Shown: positions 1 through 8,312, numbered from the stretch's first letter. The stretch: DNA of 10,148 nt from Laetiporus sulphureus 93-53 (GCF_001632365.1 NW_024468644.1:1-10148); one strand, 5' to 3'. The notes: generated by a model from the letters alone, not told the origin. Numbers and translations are program-made.

Positions 1-1735
1 GATTGGAAGAATAGTAAGAAGGTTTTCAGCAAGCTTGTGCCAGTTCGTGCTGATATCCAAACGATAGTGACAACGATGATCTTTAACCTGACGCAAGATC
101 ATGCTGAGGAAGCGTGTCATGGTTTGGCTGTAGGTATACAGCGTGCCATTTTTGTTACAGTCCTCCAATGGCAGTGGCTTCCACGCTTCACCAGATGATG
201 TATCACTTTGTTAAATGGATCAGATTAGATAATGTCTATCGTCAAAGTTTGGAATGCTCACATAGGACAGTGTAGCAGCATGCGACGGCACATGTATGGC
301 ACAGCATCTGCACCCTGACGACAAGCAATTGTGTACTTCCAAACTGCATCATCAAGGCCTTTGAGATATGTTTCAGATGCATCAGGAAGACTTGTAAATG
401 CCATCAAATCCTGTATAGCCTGCTTTGATGTCATCAAGTTGTGGTTCTCCATAAACTTGGCCCATCCTGTCATTTCAACCAATGGTGTGAGATGATGATT
501 CTTTTGTGGTAGAGGCTTGAATGGAGGAGTGATGTTGGGTAGGACGTTTTGGATGAAAGCAGCATATGGAGAGGTAGAAGGTACTTGACGAAGGGATGGA
601 AGAATAGCAAAATAACGTGTCGACACAGGATAGAAGAATGTTTGAACACAAGCATCTTCATAGTGAGATAAAGCTGTGGAGGAAGCACCACGATGATTGG
701 TGGAAATGTGCTTCTTGATGGTCCCTTTTGTGATGCATGCATAGGAGCATAGCTTGCAAAGAAATCCTTGATGGATGAGCAGACCTTCAACAGGAGGACC
801 ATTTGAAGAAGGACACTCGGCAGAGGCAGGAGCAACCACCTCATGTTGTTTGCAAAAGTCTTCCCACATATGCACATATTTTGTCAGCATAATGTGATGA
901 GTTTTGAGATGTCCACCAAGTTTATCTTTTGAATAGGCCACTCCACATGCAACGCAGATGACAAGCTTGTAATGCATGTGATAAAGGCAGCCAATAGCTT
1001 CCAGAAAGGGTGTGATGAGCAGATATGACTTAGACCCATCAAGGTGTTCTAAAACATTGGCTTTATTAGAGCTCTCATATATAGATGTAGTTTGAGCACT
1101 TACGTGGTGAGGTGAGCATGGTAATATCACTGACAATTTCAGCCATATTTTCTATGTTTCCTGAATCAAAGGATGTGATCACTGATCGTGAAGAAGTAAC
1201 TTCATCGATAAAAGGTAAAATCTCAGAGGATTCAGTGTAAGGAGCTGAGGGAGTGTGCAATGCAGCAGACTGAATGGAGGACTGATCGGATTGTATGGAG
1301 GACTGATAGACCATGGGCATTTCCACGTCTGACAGATTTGCAACAGTCAGATTGGAAAGAGCTAGAAGTGAAGATGTCTGCTGAAGTGGTGGATGCTCTT
1401 GAGAAAAATGAGCTGCAATTTTGCTGGAAGAAGCAGCTGTAAAGTCATCATAGGGACAGTGATATAGCTTTGTCTTGGCATGACGACAGATGCGAGTCAT
1501 TTCACCTGAACATGATTTGTTATATCAGATCATTATAATTATGAAAACCATACCTCGCAGTGAATAGATAAAGAACTGCTGATGCTTTTCTTGATAGTGA
1601 AGGTCATACTGTTCTTTTGAGGTAAATGTTGCCTTGCATTGACCAGTGCGACACCGATGCATGCTATGAAAAAATTTTTAGAGCTCAGTAGCCAACATAA
1701 AAACTGACTAACTATTTTTGCTGCTCTTTGGGCAT
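1..1735 (-). CDS. OrsD-family multi-C2H2 zinc-finger protein, 5' part (3' end beyond window)
   Basis: Spliced model on the minus strand: exons 1713-1735, 1554-1663, 1104-1505, 262-1048 and 1-205, giving 509 codons with no stop; introns are 49, 48, 55 and 56 nt, all GT..AG and frame-preserving. The start at 1735 has a good context (AAACATGCC). Visible domains: a C2H2 finger at residues 12-35 (C12, C17, H30, H35); a degenerate finger around 51-82 (C61, H77, H82); a Ser/Gln-rich linker; then the OrsD pair, CVAC...HLKTHH and, after a PPVEGL-type linker, CKLC...HISTNH. The second finger pair with that linker is the family signature. Downstream, a Trp/Leu-rich region with a GTLYTYSQTMTRFLSMILR segment resembles the part that, in some fungal OrsD-type proteins, precedes helicase or other domains; that continuation would lie outside the window. 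Nucleic-acid binding is inferred. Function unknown; such genes are often multicopy in agaricomycetes. It appears intact as far as seen. Confidence 0.75.
1262..1311 (-). repeat. Short tandem repeat inside the OrsD-type gene
   Basis: Two adjacent copies of a roughly 21-nt unit (core TGGAGGACTGAT on the plus strand) within exon 3. On the coding strand they give the peptide repeat SSIQSDQSSIQS in the linker between the N-terminal fingers and the OrsD finger pair. The unit length is a multiple of three, so copy change would keep frame. Confidence 0.6.
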
Positions 1736-2535
1736 GTTTAGAGTTTTGCTGAAGGATGCTAGATAAACATCCTCAAAGAGTGAAAAGATAATACATCACG
1801 TACAAAGTGACAGATTGAGATGATGTTTTTGTGCTTTTAAATTTTGCTCAAATGAAGGAAAGGATGAACAGACTGCCATCTTAAGAGATATGCAGTGATG
1901 ACGACAAAAAAGTGCTTACAAATTGTATAAACAAGGTCTAACTTCCACGTGGTGTTTTGAAGCTGGTGCAAATTGTCAAGTAACTGATGTGAAGCAAATG
2001 CTGTCAAACAGAGAAAAAGAATTGGCTGCTTACACCAAACAAAACTTTTGTATCTGCAGAGATGGTCAATGACATGAAACAATAACATTGACAGATCTGT
2101 TTTATGAATTAACAACTTACCAGTCAAGTGTCAATGAAAGTACAAAGACAGATGATGTTTTGATGATATTGATCAGCTATATGCAAAGGACACAATGTTT
2201 GAGTGAGCAAAGAGGTTAAAACTGTGAAACAGCATTACAGACAGTATAAAAGCTTGAAGGGCAGATATTTGAGCCTGAGATGATGGTGGTTCAAGGACAA
2301 GTTGTAATTTAAACTCAGCTACCTTTAATAGAAAATGCTTAGTAAGAAAATATGCCAAGTAATTGTATTATATAAGCAAATAGCAGAATGAATCTCAGCC
2401 ATTCAAACTGAAATATGAATCATGAACCAGGTGCATGTGTCCTTGGTTACAAATGTTCTCTTCATACTGCTTGTGTGTGACTGTAAGTGTCCAGTCCACA
2501 ATTGAAAAAAAAACTTATTCAATGCAATAGATTGA
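1736..2535. other. AT-rich intergenic spacer, no gene recognised
   Basis: About 800 nt between the start of the OrsD-type gene (minus) and the conserved upstream block of the first paralog (plus). The two genes are divergent, so both promoters probably lie here. Open frames on the minus strand (about 1837-2127 and 2173-2358) show no domain, no credible splice chain and hydrophobic, low-complexity translations typical of AT-rich non-coding DNA. I see no repeat of note, RNA gene or transposon end. Confidence 0.5.
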
Positions 2536-2568
2536 TCGCATTAATTATATTTGATATCATGAGGCCCT

Positions 2569-2628
2569 CAGCCACAAAATAAACAAAGACAAACTTTGTG
2601 TGATTTTTTTAGAAAAATTTTCTTCCAT
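2569..2628 (+). promoter_or_regulatory. Conserved 60-nt upstream block with inverted repeat (copy 1)
   Basis: This block ends 77 nt before the start codon of the first paralog. It aligns without gaps to 6984-7043 with 56 of 60 identical bases. It contains a perfect inverted repeat, ACAAAG-ACAAA-CTTTGT, at 2583-2599. Weaker similarity extends upstream to about 2536 (ATCGCATT...). It is followed by a pyrimidine-rich tract up to the ATG, as in many fungal core promoters. It may be a transcription-factor operator or a 5' UTR hairpin; the sequence alone does not decide. Confidence 0.55.
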
Positions 2629-2705
2629 ATCCTGCTCTGCTTCCTACTTTCTGCTGCACATCATTCTGCTTCATTGCTGTGCTGTCTTGTAATTCTTCCT
2701 TCAAT

Positions 2706-3939
2706 ATGCCTTCCAGTGTCCCTCCATCTCAGAGTCAAGCTGAAAGTGAGGCTGTGGTCAACACCATTAGCTCCTCTTCTCTGTCACTTGCCATCACTGC
2801 TCAGGAGGATTCTGTGGCAGCCCCTGCCAATGAGAGTGGAGGTGCTGTGTCTGCAGTCAAGGTTGCCTTAATCAAAGAAAAAGTGAGTGGTGGTTAATCA
2901 TTATGACACATATATCAAATGATCTTGTGGCAGCGCAAGCAGATAAAAAATGCTGTGACAAAGGCCAGGCAGGCCAATGCTGCTGTGGCTGCTGTCAAGG
3001 AGCAGATTCGCTATGGATCTCGTCACAGTCTGGCTCAGGTATGTTGCATGACTTAATTGGCCATCAACTTTTTTAATGCAAATAATCTGGCAGGTCGGAC
3101 GAGTGAAGAGAAAGGCTGATGAGCATAAGGCAAAGATTGATGCTGGGCCTGCAGCACGCACTGACAAGTATTTTCGTCGCAACCGTGGTCGTCGCATCGA
3201 GAAAGGCCATCAGATTAACATGATCAACTTTGAAGTTGAAAAAGTTGTTCTGATCAAAGCCAAGACAGCAACAGACTGGAAAGATAAGGCGTGCATGAGT
3301 GCCGTATGCAAGAAAGGTAAGCAATGTCTTTTGAATGAGATGTCTGTCATCTGACCACTTTTTCAGGTTTCAAAGCTACTGACATTGTCTTTATCCGATC
3401 GCTTGCTGGCCACAGGCTGGAAGTATGTCTGATTTGTTCGTTTCTTTTATCTATACTAACAGTAACCACAGAAGGCTAAGGCTGATGAACTTGCAGTGCA
3501 TGAAGTCCAGCATCGCTATGTGCATCTGGGGTGCATGACTCAACGTCAGCTTTCTTTCTTTCAAAAGCGGCACAAGGGCAAGGCTCTCGTGGATCATGCC
3601 AAGATTGAGGGTCTGGATGATCTGCCCGACAGTATCATGAAGAGGGTGAAGAGTCGCATCCTAAATGCACACCCGAGCAAAGGAAAGAAGGTTCTCAGTG
3701 AGAAGGAGACGAAGGAACACAGACAGAAGTGTAGAGCTGCTCAGAAGAAAGCTCGCAGTGAGCGTCATCACAAGGCTAAGAAGGCTAAGACTGGCACTGA
3801 TCTTGCGGACACGGCTGGGACGTCCATGGGCAATGCCATGGTTCATGAGGTGCGTCAATTTCTGGCTACAGCAATATGATTATTCACAGAATTTTAGGCC
3901 CTTGTGGAAGCAGCTGTGGCTCAGGCTGCAGATCTCTGA
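2706..3939 (+). CDS. Lysine-rich protein of unknown family, paralog 1 (six exons, 326 aa)
   Basis: Exons 2706-2882, 2934-3038, 3094-3316, 3367-3422, 3472-3849 and 3898-3939; introns 48-55 nt, phases 0,0,1,0,0. The model is supported by the paralog at 7104-8277, which has the same intron positions and the same short last exon ending at the aligned stop. The N-terminus (1-59) is Ser/Ala/Glu-rich and diverged. Residues 75-110 hold a basic helix-prone stretch with conserved IRYGS and KRKADEHKAKIDAGP. A possible metal site is C161-x4-C166 ... H205-x2-C208, followed by MTQRQLSFFQK. The order Cys-Cys-His-Cys and the YVHLGC context recall PARP-type zinc fingers, but the spacing is not canonical. The C-terminus (about 240-300) is very rich in Lys, Arg and His, suggesting a nuclear or nucleic-acid-binding protein. 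I do not recognise the family. The gene is tail-to-tail with the GATA-like gene. Confidence 0.75.
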
Positions 3940-3947
3940 TATATATC

Positions 3948-3982
3948 TCAAATTGTGTAGGCGTACCAAAATGTGTACGTGG
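3948..3982 (+). other. 3' flank conserved between the paralogs (copy 1)
   Basis: Just past the stop, TCAAATTGTGTAGGC followed by AAAATGTGT matches the second paralog's TCAAAGTATGTAGGC and AAAATGTGT at 8286-8312, so the duplicated unit reaches into the 3' UTR. Similarity fades afterwards. It may include 3'-end formation signals, but no classical AATAAA is seen at this point. Confidence 0.45.
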
Positions 3983-4728
3983 AAAAATGCGCATGTCATA
4001 GTACTTGCAATCTCCAAGTCCGAGCATGGTGTCTCTCACAAGACGACAGCATAATAACAGCCACAAAAATATATGATAATCCATGAGCCCATGCAGGAAG
4101 TACATGCTTCGCGTTTCGTAAGTCATTCTACATAGGACGAGGACCAGCATTCCCACAGCGCCCACGGCCTCAAGCAGCTCCGCGTCGGCGTCGGTGTCGG
4201 CATCTGCATCCACGTCCACCTCCGAGCGCAAGTTGCTAGCGCTGTGACGAGACACGTCCGAGTCGCGAGGCGAGCCTCGAGCAGAAGATATGGCCGCGTT
4301 GCCGTTCATGCGTGGCCCACCAGACGAAGCCTTCAGATGCCCCACTGGAGACTGGGCACGAGCGCCCCTCGGTCATGATCTCAAATACGTCGTCGTCGTC
4401 GTTGACCGACGACCCGGGTAGAGTTGCAATGTACGGCGGCGTCGGCGGCAAGCGCTGCGAGCCGGTGCGCGCAGACTGCGCATGAGGCGAGGGAATCGGC
4501 CGCTGCTGCTCATCGCCTTCGCGCTCATGGCATCCATAGGGCGGAGACGACAGTACAGTGCCGTTGGGGCCAAAGCGGGCGAAGACTGCGGCGACGTTCC
4601 ATGGTTGACCGGCAACGTATCTGATTTGTGAAGCGCACGGTCTGGACCGGGACGGCCGTTGAGCGAGTTTTGATGGTGCGAAGACGGATGAATGGCTGCT
4701 GGCTGCTGGTGGTGGCCGAGGACATCTG

Positions 4729-5015
4729 GCTATCTAACGTGCCGCGGCGCTCGACCCGCTTCATTTTCTTGCGGCAGCTGGTCGGTCGAGCCACGTGTGG
4801 TCAGAATACAGACTTCGCGAAGCAAGGGATAACCTACCGGTCGCATACTGTTCCTAAACCTTCGGGCCCTGGGCCCCACTTCTCGACACACTTGCCTTCC
4901 TTATACCGCCTGGGAAGCCCGCACTGCCTGCAGATGCGTTGACCCTGGGCGTTCGTTGGCGGATAGCCCCCACCCTGGATAGTCGACGGGGCCGCGATCA
5001 ACCTTCCCATGGGAC
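4729..5015 (-). other. Exons encoding the GATA-like zinc finger and basic tail
   Basis: The exon 4838-5015 and the first part of the next (4729-4777), joined over a 60-nt intron, keep one open frame. They encode CRQC (from 4932), then 25 residues including GKCVEKWGPGPEGLGTV, then CDRC and the basic tail RKKMKRVERRGT. The WGPGP...VCDRC half matches GATA-type fingers; the loop is longer than the usual 17-20 residues and holds an extra Cys, a variant I associate with agaricomycete GATA-like proteins. All four metal-binding Cys codons are intact, so the DNA-binding module is preserved although the surrounding gene is disrupted. Confidence 0.7.
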
Positions 5016-5474
5016 CTAAGGCCGGAGCAGCAGACAATGCATAAATCCTTCAACAATAGATCGATGCACATACCGAGGGTCAGAACCGTCCCATTCGCGC
5101 CTAGGCTCTGTGAGCTCCCTAACTTGCTCTTTTTCACAGGGACACTAGTCACCGGCGGCGCAAAGATACGCCTCTGATACGTATGCACCTGGCCAGGCGC
5201 AGGAAGCGGCCCCGAGGCACCCACCCGATTTCCGCCCGCGCTGTGTCCAGGAATAGGCGAGACGCCAGAGCTGCCCGGAGGCGAGACTCCCGGGCCGAAC
5301 GCAGACAGGTGCAGCTGTTGTCGCAAAGGGTGGAAGGAGAGCGAGGACGACGCGAGAGAGCGTGAATGCACATGGTTGGGCGGCACGCCGAGATGCTAAC
5401 CGCGTTGGCGTCGATCAGGGGGGACTGTGAACGATGACGCGTGTGCGGGATGACCATGTGCTGCGACGGGTGAT

Positions 5475-5536
5475 GCGAGAGCGACAGAGCGTGGGGACGA
5501 GCGAGAGCGACTGAGCGTGAGGACGAGCGAGAGCGG
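5475..5536. repeat. 26-nt tandem repeat in the GATA-like gene
   Basis: Units 5475-5500 and 5501-5526 differ at only two positions; a third, partial unit follows at 5527-5536 (GCGAGAGCG...). On the coding strand they give Ser/Arg/Leu-rich peptide. Because 26 is not a multiple of three, a gained unit changes frame: skipping one unit joins the upstream frame (ending DSAPAALARPHA) directly to the downstream frame (LSLSHHPSQHM). Confidence 0.7.
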
Positions 5537-6389
5537 CGGGTGCGCTGTCGAGGAAGCGATCATGGTCGTCGTCCGTCGTGGCCTCCAACAGCATCTCCTC
5601 GAGACTGATCGAATTGCCGACTACGTGAGCCAGAGTGAGAGCCAGAGCGCGAGTGTGAACGGCCGCAACGGTGGGGTTGGCGTTCGCCGTGCGGCTGCTG
5701 CGAACGACGGCCTGTGGCGTCGACATAGCGTATTTACACGGGTTCCTCGCGGTCACGGTCTCCAGTATGGTACGAACGCTGTTGCGGCGATGGATGGGAG
5801 TACGGGTGAAGAGCGGGCACGCTCGCATTGCCCGAGTGTGGGACGAGGTACGACCGAGCACGGGCTTGAGAGCGGACGAGCCGAGGCACGGGAGAGACGG
5901 CGAGGGCGAATGCAGAGGCTGGACGAGGACGAGCTGGCCGCCACCGTTCGCGATGAGGCCCGAAAATGCATCGGCGGAGCGGAGCTCGACGGTGCTAAGG
6001 TAGTGATGAGCTCGCGACATCCTTCCTGAATAGTGCGGAGGCGTGCGTCGGCCTCGTCGCGAGCAACCTCTGTGCGCGCCTCGTATTCGAGATTAGTCTT
6101 GACAGAAGATTCGGGGAGTGGTTGTGCCTGGCAGTTCGCACCGTTGGAAGTGATGAAGGGTCGTTGCAGGAGGGTGTTGCGGTTGACAGGGATGAGGCAT
6201 GGGCGACACTGGCGACGAGTCGCTCCGCCCTTGGCTTCGATGAGCTCATGGTGCAGGGAGTCCGTGTCACGGAGGGGGGCATCGGAGAGGAGCGAGGCGA
6301 GCTGCGCAAGACGTCCGTTTGCGTGTTCGCTCGTCGTGGATGAATCCGGACGGCGGGGTGCCATGCGCGGCGAGCTGAAGTGAATCCAT

Positions 6390-6690
6390 GCGCCCTCGAG
6401 CGACGCGCGATACAGGGCGTTGGGACTCACCGGTGACACCCCTCCCACTCTGTCCATCTTATCCGCCCTCCCCTGCATCGCCGCTGACCCATCGCCGTGT
6501 TTTGCATGTGTTCGCGCGCTCGTGAGCCGTTGTGATCGGGCGATAGCGTGGGCAGCGATAGAGGGTAGCCTGTAGAGTCGACGTGGGCGGCGAGAACGCG
6601 GCGGTGGTGAATGGATAGTCAACGTGGAGGTTGGTGTAGAGCGCGCGCGCGCGCTTGTTCGCTGCAGCGCTGAAGACGTCGCAATAGCGA
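6390..6690. other. GC-rich upstream region of the GATA-like gene
   Basis: About 300 nt upstream of the likely GATA-like start, with no independent gene visible. It probably holds the 5' UTR and promoter. The plus strand carries GATA at 6542, 6557 and 6614, and an alternating (GC)7 run at 6641-6654. A GTGAGT at 6431-6426 on the minus strand could be a 5' UTR splice donor, but no clear acceptor decides it. Confidence 0.4.
6641..6654. repeat. (GC)7 dinucleotide run
   Basis: Fourteen bases of alternating G and C, in an otherwise GC-rich promoter-like region. Such alternating purine-pyrimidine runs can slip and can adopt left-handed helix; nothing more is shown here. Confidence 0.8.
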
Positions 6691-6758
6691 GGAAAAAAAC
6701 CCCCGAAACAAATCAAGTAAAATGAGAAAAAAGAGGCAAAAGAGGAAAAGAGCGAAGC

Positions 6759-6940
6759 AAAAACGGCGATGCATGAGAACGGTTAGCACGGGGCTGATAG
6801 ACTCGTCGCACACATCGTGGGTAGTTAAGCCCCGCAGGGCCGACCGACCTGACTCCACCGGGATCCGAACCCTCGAACCCGGAATTTACCGGAGCCTCAA
6901 TACGCGCCGCAGCGCGCTCACCGAGTAGGCTATTAGACAA
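6759..6940 (-). ncRNA. tRNA-like, possibly SINE-derived Pol III unit
   Basis: On the minus strand an A-box match (TAGCCTACTCG, 6932-6922) and a B-box match (GGTTCGGATCC, 6871-6861) are about 50 nt apart, as in tRNA genes. The T-arm would be CCGGG/CCCGG (6882-6878 and 6862-6858), but its loop holds a tandem 8-nt duplication, GGGTTCGA then GGGTTCGG; with one copy removed, a perfect 5-7-5 T-arm results. The 3' acceptor strand TGGAGTC with discriminator A follows, but the expected 5' partner GACTCCA is absent (TGTCTAA instead), so a working tRNA is unlikely. The first T5 run, a candidate Pol III stop, is at 6763-6759, giving a transcript of about 180 nt. A tRNA pseudogene or the head of a tRNA-derived SINE fits best. 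Confidence 0.5.
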
Positions 6941-6983
6941 CACAAAATATATCGCATTTATTATATTCAATATCATCAGCGCC

Positions 6984-7043
6984 CAGCCACGAAATAAACA
7001 AAGACAAACTTTGTGCGATTTTTATAGGAAAATTTTCTTCCAT
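6984..7043 (+). promoter_or_regulatory. Conserved 60-nt upstream block with inverted repeat (copy 2)
   Basis: Gap-free match to 2569-2628 with four differences, ending 60 nt before the second paralog's ATG. The inverted repeat ACAAAG-ACAAA-CTTTGT at 6998-7014 is unchanged. Weaker similarity extends upstream to about 6951, stopping next to the tRNA-like element. A pyrimidine-rich tract follows up to the start codon. Confidence 0.55.
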
Positions 7044-7103
7044 GCTCTTTCTTCTTTTCCCTGCTCATCATTCTATCATTTTGCATTGCTCCCTCTCACA
7101 ACC

Positions 7104-8277
7104 ATGGCTTCTGAAGGTGAAACTGAGCTGGATGAACTGGATAGTGAGACTGGAAGTGACACAGAAAGTGAGACTGTGAAGGCAGTTGTCAAACCTGCTG
7201 CCACAGCAAGCCAGAAGCGAGAGAAAGTAAGCATGAATCAATCATTATCTCACTGTCTTTAACTGTCTTGAAATAGCACAAGAAGCTCAAAGAGGCCAAA
7301 GCTAAGGCCAGGCAGGCAAATATTGTCGCTACTGTGGTCAAAAATGATCAGATTCGTTATGGATCTCACTCCACTTCTGCTCACGTATGTTGCTTAGCTG
7401 CTAAATAACTGTTTTATTTGATGTAAATAAATATTGCAGGCCAAACGTGCAAAGAGAAAGGCTGAAGAGCACAAGGCCAAGATTGATGCTGGACCTAAGA
7501 TGCAGCCAAACATCAAACAGCGTCATCGCAACCATGGTCGCTTCACCATGAAGGGCTTTGGCATCACCAAGGACAAGCCTGCTGTTGATCAAGTTGTCAA
7601 GCTGAGTGCAGCTTCAGAGGAGAGCATGAGGGCCAAGACATGTATGAATGTGGACTGCAAAAAAGGTGAGTGCTGTCATGTAAATGATGTGGCAGCCATC
7701 TTACCATCATTATAGGTCATGTCTTCAAGCCTGAAGATATTGTCATCATTCGAGCACTCATTGGTACCAGGATCAAGGTGAGTGCAGTTTTTTTGACTGT
7801 CATCATTTTATACTGACAGCAAGTATAGACTGAGACTGAGACTGATCCTGAGGGGCATGAGATCATTGCTCCAGTGCATGCCATGCATCAGAAGTTTGTG
7901 CATCTTCAGTGCATGAGTCAATCTTCTCTTGCTTTTTATCAAAAGCAAAAGAATGGCATCACTGTGGTTGATGTAACCAAACTTGATGGCCTGAACAGGC
8001 TGCCTGGTATCTCTAAAACTGAGATTGTTCAGTGCATCATTAAGGCCTCAAAAGCTGAACAGGTGCAGAAAGATAAGACTGATCAAAAGAAGAAGCGCCA
8101 TGAGCATCACCAGTTGAAGATGAAGATGAAGGAGGAGGCAAGTAGGACAGTTAAGACAGTGAAAGCCAATGTCAAGGCTCACAAGGTATGTCAATGTTCT
8201 GACAACAGCAATATTATCATTAACAAAAGATTTAGGATAGTGTCAAGGCTATCAGGGCTGAGGCTGCAAAGATTTGA
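7104..8277 (+). CDS. Lysine-rich protein of unknown family, paralog 2 (six exons, 305 aa)
   Basis: Exons 7104-7226, 7277-7384, 7440-7665, 7716-7777, 7829-8185 and 8236-8277; introns 50-55 nt, phases 0,0,1,0,0, the same as paralog 1. The ATG context is good (ACCATGG). Residues 1-41 are acidic (Glu/Asp/Ser/Thr repeats) and do not align with paralog 1. Conserved parts are KARQAN and IRYGS in exon 2, KRKAEEHKAKIDAGP in exon 3, the candidate metal ligands C145-x4-C150 and H198-x2-C201, the FVHLQCMSQSSLAFYQK stretch, and a basic Lys/His-rich region (about 245-285) predicted to be helical. The last exon encodes only 13 residues, like its paralog. The loop between the Cys and His pairs is longer (47 versus 38 residues). 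It is divergent from the tRNA-like unit and the GATA-like gene. Function unknown; nuclear or nucleic-acid-binding is inferred from the charge pattern. Confidence 0.77.
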
Positions 8278-8285
8278 TTTACAAT

Positions 8286-8312
8286 TCAAAGTATGTAGGC
8301 TTGAAAATGTGT
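8286..8312 (+). other. 3' flank conserved between the paralogs (copy 2)
   Basis: Matches 3948-3976 just past the first paralog's stop (shared TGTAGGC and AAAATGTGT). It marks the downstream limit of recognisable similarity between the two copies. Confidence 0.45.

Larger units (their letters stand above)
4128..6389 (-). pseudogene. GATA-like zinc-finger transcription factor, frame-disrupted
   Basis: Likely start ATG at 6389 (MDSLQLAAHGTPPSGF); likely end near the TAG at 4130-4128. Between them coding-like protein runs on one strand but changes frame repeatedly. Order: N-terminus; a helical segment (NGRLAQLASLL, then YEARTEVARDEADARL) about 6320-6010; a Ser/Pro/His-rich region about 5930-5630; an acidic patch LEEMLLEATTDDDHDRF near 5600-5550; HHPSQHM...SPLIDANAV about 5480-5398; VPPNHVHSR...VKKSKLG about 5391-5100; the finger; then Ser/Pro/Asp-rich tails. 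Two introns are clear: 5016-5073 (58 nt) and 4778-4837 (60 nt). Apparent shifts lie near 6320, 5930, 5620, 5480, 5395, 4728, 4570, 4370 and perhaps 4152; a TAA at 5736-5734 also interrupts. Either a decayed gene or one with assembly indels. Much more GC-rich than its neighbours. Confidence 0.65.

Noticed and set aside
1837..2358. Minus-strand open frames as a small gene upstream of the OrsD-type gene
   Set aside because: Hydrophobic, AT-driven translations without domains, no convincing splice chain and no paralog in the window.
2596..2871. Matching open frames (CDF-RKIFFH) across the conserved upstream blocks of both paralogs
   Set aside because: Neither has an ATG, and the frames diverge in sequence and length after the block. 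The similarity follows from the conserved DNA, not from a shared peptide.
3884..4345. Long minus-strand open frame continuing the GATA-like tail across the last exon of paralog 1
   Set aside because: Only the part above about 4150 looks coding (Ser/Asp/Ala-rich). Below that, the translation loses its bias and is antisense to the last exon and 3' UTR of paralog 1; a neighbouring frame ends at a TAG at 4130.
5698..5739. A 42-nt intron that would remove the in-frame TAA in the GATA-like gene
   Set aside because: It has GT..AG ends and keeps frame, but it is shorter than every other intron here (48-60 nt), has no clear branch site, and adjacent shifts remain unexplained.
6845..6940. A functional tRNA gene
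   Set aside because: The T loop has an 8-nt duplication, the 5' acceptor strand does not pair with the 3' strand, and no proper 7-nt anticodon loop on a paired stem could be drawn from the GC-alternating middle part.
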